From positions 1 through 5,049 of the forward strand of contig JAJWOJ010000174.1 in NCBI GenBank assembly GCA_021635425.1: a stretch of 5,049 nucleotides of DNA. The letters run 5' to 3'. The notes beneath the pieces are model-generated. The model did not search any database. It had not been told where the DNA came from and saw only the letters and a list, made by a program, of their open reading frames with translations. Of this stretch, positions 1-5,049 are shown one piece after another (position 1 is the first letter of the stretch; each line of letters begins with the position of its first letter). A program made the translations under genes and the position numbers. The DNA comes from Clostridiales bacterium (GTDB lineage Bacteria > Bacillota > Clostridia > Christensenellales > Borkfalkiaceae).

Positions 1-24
1 TAAATTACTTGTATCCGATTCAAA

Positions 25-3000
25 TTACCGTTTATGAGGCACGACGAATATTCCTTTGCCCGCCCCTATATTTAAAGTTATCGTTCCGTTTGTAAGAGCC
101 GCCGTTTTCGTTTCGCCGTTTTCGACGTAAGAAACGCTTGTGTAACCGTCCGCAAAAGAGAGTGTGACCGAGTTGCTTCTTCCGTTTCTCGGATCGTCGG
201 CATTTACGACCATAAATCCATACTCGCCGTTGCCGTTTTTCATGCAACCGGCATACGAATCGTAAGAAGAAGCAACAGACGTGAGAACTCCGCCGTTATA
301 CGAAGTCGTGCCGCCGAATATACCGCAGGTTGCGCTTGTTCCGACGGAATAAGTCGTCCCGAGCCATTTGTAACCGACGATTTTTCTCGACATAGCCATC
401 GCTTCCGCGTTCGCGTTTTTAATATAGTCGTAAGTTGCGGTCTTAACGGCTTTAAAACTTCCGTCAGCCTGTTTCTCCCACATGTAAGCGGCGTTCGAAA
501 ACCATTCCGCGTCGGTCTGATTGGATGGCTGGGTATAAGTAAAATATGCCACGCCGTTATAACCGTAAGCAAGGGCGGCATAAAGCTGATACGTCATCAT
601 TTGTTCGCTTACCGCTCCGTAATAGGTATACGATGAAGTTTCCCCTTTCCCGTTTATTTCTTCAAACAGTGTTTTATTGCAAAAAGCGACCGATTGCAGA
701 CACATGGTGCGTTTATACCCTTTAGTTTCCGATAATTTCGCAAATATTTCCATATTTTGAAAATATTGTTTTTTCATTTCATAAACGGTATCATAAGAAT
801 ATTTGTGCGAAATAAAACCACTCCTGGTTCTCGTTATAGTTTCCGTGAAGGGATAATAATCGAAAGAAAGCCCTTCCTGCCCGACGCCCGAAAGCCCCGC
901 GATATACTTGTTAAGATATGTTTCGTATTGCTCCGCCGTAAGCCCCGCCTTACCGCTATAATTCGTCGTATCGTCGTCGCTGCTGCCCTCGACGTTGACG
1001 GGAGCGGCATTCATTCCGAGAAGCGCGCCGTAAAGCATATAGCCGTCGCGATAAACACCAAGGTCGTCCACAAGCCATTTATACCATTTATTATACGTTT
1101 CGGACATATATCCTCTCGGCTCGTCGCGAAGAATAAACCCGCCGAAACACGGATATTCTTTAAGATAGCCGTATACTCTCGTGAGATTTATCTGTATCAT
1201 GCCGTCCGTATGTCCGTTTTCGCCGCCCATCGCTCCCTCGAGATAACCGAGTTTCACGAGAACGCGCGCTTTTTTGTAAGGGACTCCGAATTCGTCGCAA
1301 TAATCTTTAACGAGATTAAGAAGTCTCGCGGCGTCGGAATTCGGATAATATGCCAGATCGGCATTCCCGTCGGGGTCTACATATCCGTCGCCTACGGAAT
1401 GCCCTATGGATCTGTACGTCATATAGTCGGCGTCGTCGCCCATGATAAAATCGAAACCCGCGTCGAAAAAAGCCTTAACGTCGGAAACGGTGGCGATATC
1501 GTAGACACCGCCACCGTTATTGCTTACGACTTCGCCGTTCACCATATAGGCCCCGGAAACGGGGCCGTAATATGCGGTGAGCGATAAAACGTTCAATGAT
1601 AAATAATTGCTTTCGATAAATTCTTTTTGTTCCGCCGAAAGTTTATCTTTTTCGCTTTCCAGAACACTTGCAGCGACTTCGTGCGCCGATCTCGCGTTGT
1701 TTTCGAAATCCACGTCCGAATAGTAAGTTTCGCTGTTGCCGTTATCGTATTCGACAACGACGTAAGTCCTTGCGATATACTCAAGTTCGCGGTGATCGTC
1801 TTTAATGGCAGTTAAAACGATACTGAACATCTCGTTGCCGCCCTCAGAATAGCTTTTAAATCCTTCGTCCGTGTTTGCGATCTCGAGGTATTTATATTTT
1901 ACAGCCGAAAGCTTATCCTTTGTGAAATTTTCGATTCCCACGCCGTCTCCGCCGTTAGCGTTATCGACGTTGTCTCTGACGGTGAGAATCATTCCGTATT
2001 TCTTTATATGAGCCGAAAGAGTGACGACGCTTGAAAATCTCATGCCCGCGGTGCCGTTTTTCCTTATCGCCGCACCGTCTTCCGTTTCCACGCGAGGCGC
2101 GATAAGATTAACCACGACTTTTTCGCCCGACATATCCGCCGCCGCAAACGCTTCGGAAGTCGTTTTATAAAGTTTTCCGCCAATCTCGTATCCTACGAGT
2201 TTTACGTCTTTTTCGTTAACTTCGGGAATGGCCGCCGCAAAGCCCTCTGCCGTCTTTGCTATTTCTTCGGTTTTTACAACCGTTCCGTTCTTTTGAACTT
2301 CCAAAGCTATTTTGTTCGATTTAGCCGTAACCGAGATCTTCTTTGCGGGCATAACGAACGAATATCTCCCGCCCGCTTCCGCCGTAAGCTCAATAGCTTC
2401 TCCGTCCGCCGTAACAACGGGAACGGCTCCGTCCTTAACCGTGAAGTAAACTCTTTCGCCGACTTTGCCCATAAGTTTGCAGCTGTACGATTCTCTGCTC
2501 GGTTCCGACGCTAAAATACCGAGGTCGTTGTTAGCGGCGTCGTAAATCTGTATTTTTGTCTTTATTTCATAAGCACGATTACCCCAACCGAAGCCGAAAT
2601 ACGTCCAGTCCTTCGCTTCGGCATAGCTTTTCGCTTTCCCAGTGTAAAGATCATGAGTTACGGAAGCTTTATTCGTTCCGACGAGAGTTCTCGCAGAAAG
2701 CGTTCCGGAATCGTACTCATTCAGAAATACTTTATGATTCGGCCATGTTCCTGCCGAAAATCCGTTATCCGCGCCATTGACAAAGTAATTATAAAACCCT
2801 ACGCCGCTTGCCCATTCCGAATATGTATCTTTAAGACGAACAAGCCCGAAAATCGAACCGCTTTGTCCGCCCGAGGGTTTCTCCTCGTTTATGTTCAGAT
2901 AAACGTTTACGTCTCCCGTCGTCTGGGTTTTATTGACTATCCAGCCCGCGCCGACACCCGTCCAGTTTCCCTGCAAATCGTAATATACGCTTTCGCCGTA

Positions 3001-4851
3001 ATTTCCGCCGAGCTTGAACGTTACGTTTTCGGATGTAACAATTTCCTCTTCCGTTATTTTTTCCGCAACGACAGAAACGTCTTCCGCAGGCATTACGAAC
3101 GAATAAATTCCGTTATCGCCTTTCGTAACTTCAACGTTTTCTCCGCCCGCGGTTGTTACGGACACGACGGAATTATCCGCCGTAAAGTATACCGTTTTTC
3201 CGTCGTTAGCCTTTAACACGCTCGAATAGGAGTTGCAATAAGCAGAACGGGTCTCCGCGGCAACTTTAAGGTCGTTGTTATCCGCGTCGTATATTCTTAC
3301 TTTTGCGTCTAAGGCATATGTCGGATTGCTGCCGTTATCGCCGAATCCTATACCGAAATATTCCCAGGCGCCCGTTGACGAAAAATCCGCGATCTTTCCC
3401 GCAAAATTCGGATGAGCTTCGCCGTTTATTCTCGCGGTTTTATCGCTTGCGGTGTAATTAACCGTCGCCTTTCCGTCATATACGTGCAGGAACGTTCCCC
3501 TGGCGGACTGTCTCATTGCCGCGGGATAGTTGTAAGAGCTAAGGCTTGAAGCCCAGTTATGCTCTTTATCGGGCATTCTCACCGCTCCGAGATAATGGTT
3601 TCCCAATCTCCACTCGTATGCAACGTCAAGCTGCATCGTTATGTCTCCCGTAGAAGCGATATCGTTTACGATCCAGCCTGCGTCTTTCCATTCTCCCGAG
3701 ACGGCATAGAACACGTCGTCTCCGTATGCTCCGCCGAGCTTGAACGTCACGTTTTCGGAAGTTATTTTATGGCTTGCGGTATCTTTAACGGCTGTTATGT
3801 CGGAAAACACAAAGTGATCGACGCCGTTCGGCGATTCGAGAATAAACCCGTTTATTCCGCCGTTTTCGTCGGCAAGCCCTTTTGCGGGAATAGTAACGCT
3901 CAGATTCCCTTTGCAATCATATGCATAATATAAGGTTAATCTCGACGCAATCGTTCCGTTAAGGTTTTTAACGATTACGCAAGGCGTTGAAGCTTTGCCC
4001 CAACCGAGAGCATTAAACGTAAAACGGTCGACCGCGCCTGCATAAATCGTTCTGTCAAAGCCGATCTTCGCAACGAAATCTTTGTCCGAGCCGTCGCCCT
4101 GTAACCTGTTTCTTAAGTTATCTTCTCTCCAACTTGCGTCAAGAAAACTGTCCTTCACAATACCGTATGTATCAGTCGCCTTGAGATTGGTTTTATCTAC
4201 GGCTGTATCGAGAATAACCGGCATTTCGTTCGTCAGGGTTATATCGCTCACCATAACCCAGCCGCTCAGATCGCTTGTAAGCGGATTTTTCACTATAAAT
4301 CCGTTGATCATGCCGTTCTTATTTTTGAGAGATGCCGTCGGCAAAAATACTCTGAACGCTTCAACGTTGCTGAATAACGACGCGTCTCCGTATTTCCATG
4401 AATAAGGCATATCCGTCTTACAAGAAGAAACGTTTTCCGTGGTGAAAAATTCCGCAGGAATATATGAAACTTCTTCGTTCTCTTTCTGAGCCGCCCATAT
4501 CAACATTCTGAAACTTATATAAGAATATTTAGCCGCGTCGATTCCGTTAAACCCGACGTAAAACTTAGACTCTGCGGTATTAAACGTATTGCAGAATTTT
4601 TTCATTCCGAGCACCGTCTCCCAGGAAGCAACCGCAGGAGACGTCGAAGCTTGGTGCGTAGCAGGGTCGGAATCCGTGAAGGTATATGCTTCGGTAACTT
4701 CAGCGGTAATTTCGGTTGCGTTGGTTGTCGTTTCGGCGACGGCTTTGCTTTTCTCTTTGCCGATTGCCGAAGCAAAAAGCAACATGCTTGCCGCAAGCAT
4801 TATTCCGAATACAATATATAATATTCTCTTTATATCGATACTCTTCTTCAT
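25..4851 (-). CDS. Large secreted multidomain glycoside-hydrolase-like protein
   Basis: This is a complete 1608-residue gene (ATG at 4851-4849, TAA at 27-25) and it fills almost the whole window without a frame break. The ATG is preceded by GGAGGGG with 5-base spacing. The order of parts is: an export segment (1-39); a Thr-rich linker; two diverged beta-sandwich-like modules that share 'INGFI' and 'SDIT' (60-208, 222-357); two tandem 242-residue units, each ending in an InlB/Flg_new-like 'YSFVMPA' repeat (364-598, 606-844); a linker module; a 'GMRFS' module (918-1080); a TIM barrel with 'GGFILRDEP' (about 1091-1492); and a C-terminal beta-sandwich. It probably acts outside the cell on a glycan, with the N-terminal modules binding substrate or surface. 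There is no LPXTG, dockerin or SLH anchor, so it is either released or held by an uncleaved N-terminal helix. The gene and its frame are certain. Hydrolase function is inferred from fold and motifs, and the substrate is unknown. Confidence 0.95.
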   Translation of the reverse strand: MKKSIDIKRILYIVFGIMLAASMLLFASAIGKEKSKAVAETTTNATEITAEVTEAYTFTDSDPATHQASTSPAVASWETVLGMKKFCNTFNTAESKFYVGFNGIDAAKYSYISFRMLIWAAQKENEEVSYIPAEFFTTENVSSCKTDMPYSWKYGDASLFSNVEAFRVFLPTASLKNKNGMINGFIVKNPLTSDLSGWVMVSDITLTNEMPVILDTAVDKTNLKATDTYGIVKDSFLDASWREDNLRNRLQGDGSDKDFVAKIGFDRTIYAGAVDRFTFNALGWGKASTPCVIVKNLNGTIASRLTLYYAYDCKGNLSVTIPAKGLADENGGINGFILESPNGVDHFVFSDITAVKDTASHKITSENVTFKLGGAYGDDVFYAVSGEWKDAGWIVNDIASTGDITMQLDVAYEWRLGNHYLGAVRMPDKEHNWASSLSSYNYPAAMRQSARGTFLHVYDGKATVNYTASDKTARINGEAHPNFAGKIADFSSTGAWEYFGIGFGDNGSNPTYALDAKVRIYDADNNDLKVAAETRSAYCNSYSSVLKANDGKTVYFTADNSVVSVTTAGGENVEVTKGDNGIYSFVMPAEDVSVVAEKITEEEIVTSENVTFKLGGNYGESVYYDLQGNWTGVGAGWIVNKTQTTGDVNVYLNINEEKPSGGQSGSIFGLVRLKDTYSEWASGVGFYNYFVNGADNGFSAGTWPNHKVFLNEYDSGTLSARTLVGTNKASVTHDLYTGKAKSYAEAKDWTYFGFGWGNRAYEIKTKIQIYDAANNDLGILASEPSRESYSCKLMGKVGERVYFTVKDGAVPVVTADGEAIELTAEAGGRYSFVMPAKKISVTAKSNKIALEVQKNGTVVKTEEIAKTAEGFAAAIPEVNEKDVKLVGYEIGGKLYKTTSEAFAAADMSGEKVVVNLIAPRVETEDGAAIRKNGTAGMRFSSVVTLSAHIKKYGMILTVRDNVDNANGGDGVGIENFTKDKLSAVKYKYLEIANTDEGFKSYSEGGNEMFSIVLTAIKDDHRELEYIARTYVVVEYDNGNSETYYSDVDFENNARSAHEVAASVLESEKDKLSAEQKEFIESNYLSLNVLSLTAYYGPVSGAYMVNGEVVSNNGGGVYDIATVSDVKAFFDAGFDFIMGDDADYMTYRSIGHSVGDGYVDPDGNADLAYYPNSDAARLLNLVKDYCDEFGVPYKKARVLVKLGYLEGAMGGENGHTDGMIQINLTRVYGYLKEYPCFGGFILRDEPRGYMSETYNKWYKWLVDDLGVYRDGYMLYGALLGMNAAPVNVEGSSDDDTTNYSGKAGLTAEQYETYLNKYIAGLSGVGQEGLSFDYYPFTETITRTRSGFISHKYSYDTVYEMKKQYFQNMEIFAKLSETKGYKRTMCLQSVAFCNKTLFEEINGKGETSSYTYYGAVSEQMMTYQLYAALAYGYNGVAYFTYTQPSNQTDAEWFSNAAYMWEKQADGSFKAVKTATYDYIKNANAEAMAMSRKIVGYKWLGTTYSVGTSATCGIFGGTTSYNGGVLTSVASSYDSYAGCMKNGNGEYGFMVVNADDPRNGRSNSVTLSFADGYTSVSYVENGETKTAALTNGTITLNIGAGKGIFVVPHKR
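28..375 (-). other. C-terminal beta-sandwich (residues 1493-1608)
   Basis: The end of the protein has 'GEYGFMVVNADDP', 'NSVTLSFADGYTSVSYVENG', 'LTNGTITLNIGAGKGIFVVP'. This series of strands, with a final 'G.G.FVV' strand, is the usual C-terminal sandwich behind TIM-barrel glycosidases. The protein ends in PHKR, with no sorting signal, dockerin or S-layer homology domain after it. Confidence 0.65.
376..1581 (-). other. TIM-barrel glycoside-hydrolase-like domain (residues about 1091-1492)
   Basis: Eight candidate strands can be followed: 'SLTAYYGP' (about 1090), 'FDFIMGDD' (1133-1140), 'RVLVKLG' (1196-1202), 'GGFILRDEP' (1237-1245), 'YMLYGALL' (1271-1278), 'GLSFDYYPF' (1327-1335), 'TMCLQSVAF' (1382-1390) and 'YNGVAYFTYT' (1431-1440). 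Long helical stretches lie between several of them. E1244 in DEP stands at the end of strand 4, where clan GH-A enzymes keep their acid/base in 'NEP' or 'DEP'. The strand-7 position that normally supplies the nucleophile has Q1386 instead of Glu. D1331 and E1337 near strand 6 are other acidic candidates. The plan resembles GH42-like and unclassified bacterial barrels with DEP. Substrate and activity are unproven. Confidence 0.65.
1612..2316 (-). other. Linker module plus uncharacterised 'GMRFS...YYSDV' module (residues 846-1080)
   Basis: Residues 846-917 form a short beta-rich segment ('VGYEIGGKLYKTTSEAF') of the kind seen between repeats in Gram-positive surface proteins. Residues 918-1080 have 'GAAIRKNGTAGMRFSSVV', 'KYGMILTV' and later 'YIARTYVVVEYDNGNSETYYSDV', then 'SAHEVAASVL'. 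From memory this layout (G.R.S strand, YG strand, R.Y..Y.dG...yYS, then a helix) recurs in large secreted clostridial proteins without known function. It sits directly before the barrel and may pack against it. I am confident that it is a separate module, but I cannot name it. Confidence 0.55.
2320..3036 (-). repeat. Tandem unit B of the large protein (residues 606-844)
   Basis: This is the second copy of the repeat. It opens with 'TSENVTFKLGGNYG' exactly 242 residues after unit A, then 'GWIVNKTQTTGDV', 'WTYFGFGWGN', 'IQIYDAANNDLG', and ends in 'GRYSFVMPAKKISVTAK'. The start of the unit is nearly identical to unit A at the DNA level: positions 3004-3033 and 3730-3759 differ at one base of 30. 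The interior has diverged, so the copies are an old duplication with a constrained or homogenised opening strand. The function is unknown; binding or spacing is likely. Confidence 0.85.
3058..3762 (-). repeat. Tandem unit A of the large protein (residues 364-598)
   Basis: This is the first copy of a 242-residue repeat. It opens with 'TSENVTFKLGGAYG', continues with 'GWIVND..STGDI', a middle part with 'WEYFGIGFGDNG', then 'VRIYDADNNDL', and ends in a beta repeat with 'GIYSFVMPAEDVSVVAE' (about residues 540-598). The last part matches the divergent InlB B-repeat/Flg_new style found in many Gram-positive surface proteins. The first 175 residues look like a beta-rich binding module that I cannot assign to a family. 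It corresponds position by position with unit B. Confidence 0.85.
3781..4674 (-). other. Two diverged beta-sandwich-like modules (residues 60-208 and 222-357)
   Basis: Two regions of about 140 residues share the same plan. Each begins near a Trp (W77, W241), has an aromatic-rich strand ending in 'MLIWA' or 'NALGWG', and closes with an alignable block: 'FLPTASLKNKNGMINGFIVKNP' in the first (residues about 169-190) against 'TIPAKGLADENGGINGFILESP' in the second (about 320-341), followed by 'VMVSDITLTNE' and 'FVFSDITAVKD'. The closing pattern of a hydrophobic strand leading to a surface-exposed SDIT strand is typical of carbohydrate-binding, galactose-binding-like sandwiches. Sugar binding is an inference from this and from the link to a hydrolase-like domain. 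I cannot name a CBM family. Confidence 0.6.
4735..4851 (-). other. Signal peptide or N-terminal membrane anchor (residues 1-39)
   Basis: The protein starts with a basic n-region (KKSIDIKR), followed by about 21 hydrophobic residues (10-30, ILYIVFGIML... to SAI). Two AxA-type signal peptidase I sites are possible: A27-S28-A29 before I30, and A37-V38-A39 before E40. There is no lipobox cysteine. After it comes a Thr/Ala/Glu-rich stretch (40-58) that looks like a flexible linker. Export is well supported. Whether the segment is cleaved or stays as an anchor cannot be decided from the sequence. Confidence 0.88.
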
Positions 4852-4852
4852 C

Positions 4853-4978
4853 TCAACCCCTCCACATATCGAAATCGTTTTTTTCGTTCTCGCCGCCTTC
4901 GGTCGACATGGTTATAACGTCTTCTTCGTCGAAACCGAAAACGTTAACGCTTGGCTTTTCATAGTTTCTTTTATACAT
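4853..4978 (-). CDS. 41-residue small protein, YEKP/EDVIT type, coupled to the large gene
   Basis: This is a short gene of 41 codons (ATG 4978-4976, TGA 4855-4853). It has an ideal AGGAGG site at 4988-4983 with 4-base spacing. Its stop is one base before the ATG of the large secreted protein, and its last codons contain that gene's ribosome binding site. The N-terminus is basic and aromatic (MYKRNYEKP), followed by 'SVNVFGF', an acidic 'DEEDVIT' stretch, a Gly/Glu/Asn-rich polar part, and a tail ending 'FDMWRG'. It has no signal peptide, membrane segment or cysteine. I recall similar small proteins with an N-terminal YxxP and an 'EDVIT.S' core from Clostridia, with no established function. 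Y6, P9, V11 and G15 match the spacing of lasso-peptide leaders, which makes a RiPP precursor an alternative. A leader peptide that only controls the downstream gene is also possible. The reading frame is well supported by its start site and coupling; the function is not. Confidence 0.78.
   Translation of the reverse strand: MYKRNYEKPSVNVFGFDEEDVITMSTEGGENEKNDFDMWRG
4857..4863 (-). promoter_or_regulatory. Ribosome binding site of the large gene, inside the small gene
   Basis: GGAGGGG lies 5 bases before the ATG at 4851. It overlaps the last sense codons (TGG AGG GGT) of the 41-codon gene, whose TGA follows at once. A ribosome ending translation of the small gene would sit on this site, so the two starts are probably coupled. 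Confidence 0.85.
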
Positions 4979-4982
4979 TTTT

Positions 4983-4988
4983 CCTCCT
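4983..4988 (-). promoter_or_regulatory. Ribosome binding site of the 41-codon gene
   Basis: A full AGGAGG stands 4 bases before the ATG at 4978. The spacing is slightly short but workable. This strong site is the main reason for accepting such a small reading frame as a real gene and for choosing this start over the internal ATG at codon 24. Confidence 0.82.
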
Positions 4989-5008
4989 GTTTTTTGCCGT
5001 TAAGGGGA

Positions 5009-5038
5009 TTTCGCTTGCGGCGTCAGCTGCAAGCGAAA
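5009..5038. repeat. Perfect 10-bp inverted repeat upstream of the small gene
   Basis: TTTCGCTTGC (5009-5018) and GCAAGCGAAA (5029-5038) are exact inverted copies with a 10-base loop. On the minus-strand transcript the stem can be lengthened past one A-C mismatch by two more G-C pairs, leaving a TGAC tetraloop. No T tract follows on either strand, so it is not a standard intrinsic terminator. It could be a leader structure, an operator or a dispersed palindromic repeat. It ends about 20 bases before the AGGAGG site of the small gene. Confidence 0.75.
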
Positions 5039-5039
5039 G

Positions 5040-5049
5040 GGGTATACCC
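5040..5049. repeat. GGGTATACCC palindrome at the window edge
   Basis: This is a perfect 10-base palindrome ending on the last base of the window, directly after the inverted repeat. It may continue outside: the bases before it (GCAAGCGAAAG) would need a mirrored CTTTCGCTTGC beyond 5049. Nothing in the 71 bases before the small gene looks like a convincing -35/-10 promoter, so the promoter probably lies outside the window. Confidence 0.5.

Noticed and set aside
1..24. Terminator or next gene after the large gene
   Set aside because: Only 24 bases are present; they hold no inverted repeat, start codon with a ribosome binding site, or T tract that could be judged.
757..1587. A 276-codon open frame on the plus strand opposite the barrel domain
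   Set aside because: It is antisense to a well-supported domain, its translation is rich in Arg and Ile with no domain pattern, and no good ribosome binding site stands before it. It follows from codon bias of the real gene.
2653..3216. A 187-codon open frame on the plus strand opposite tandem unit B
   Set aside because: Antisense shadow of the repeat region, with basic low-sense composition and no recognisable motif or start signal.
2320..3762. CRISPR array or mobile-element repeats
   Set aside because: The repeated DNA is coding, has two copies with a 726-bp period in frame, and lacks spacers, transposase genes and terminal inverted repeats.
3559..3933. A 124-codon open frame on the plus strand opposite tandem unit A
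   Set aside because: It contains a stretch similar to the 187-codon plus-strand frame only because both lie opposite the two copies of the same repeat; not an independent gene.
5004..5042. Rho-independent terminator for an upstream gene
   Set aside because: The stem is strong, but neither strand has a T run after it, and the flanking GGGG blocks do not pair with each other.

Overview
The window holds one very large secreted protein gene on the minus strand (positions 25-4851, 1608 codons) and, immediately upstream, a 41-codon gene on the same strand (4853-4978). The two are separated by a single base, and the ribosome binding site of the large gene lies inside the end of the small one. They look like a translationally coupled pair, read from right to left. 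The remaining 71 bases at the right end contain a strong 10-bp inverted repeat and, at the very edge, a 10-bp palindrome. The 24 bases at the left end are too short to show a terminator or a neighbouring gene.

The organism is probably a gut-type member of the Clostridia (Bacillota). The grounds are the strong AGGAGG/GGAGGGG ribosome binding sites, a Gram-positive-style signal segment, Flg_new/InlB-like 'YSFVMPA' beta repeats, and a small protein with the YEKP...EDVIT pattern that I associate with Clostridia. This is inference; there is no phylogenetic marker gene in the window.

The large protein is modular: signal/membrane segment (1-39), Thr-rich linker, two diverged beta-sandwich-like modules (about 60-208 and 222-357), two tandem copies of a 242-residue unit (364-598 and 606-844), a small linker module (846-917), an uncharacterised 'GMRFS...YYSDV' module (918-1080), a TIM-barrel glycoside-hydrolase-like domain with a DEP motif on strand 4 (about 1091-1492), and a C-terminal beta-sandwich (1493-1608). 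The likely role is an extracellular carbohydrate-active enzyme carrying several binding or adhesion modules. The substrate cannot be told from the sequence, and the barrel lacks the usual strand-7 glutamate, so catalysis is not assured.

The least explained element is the 41-residue protein. Its N-terminal YxxP...G spacing resembles lasso-peptide leaders, and its C-terminal part can formally be read as a short Gly-to-Asp ring core, but no maturation enzymes are visible here. It could equally be a member of a widespread small-protein family of unknown function.
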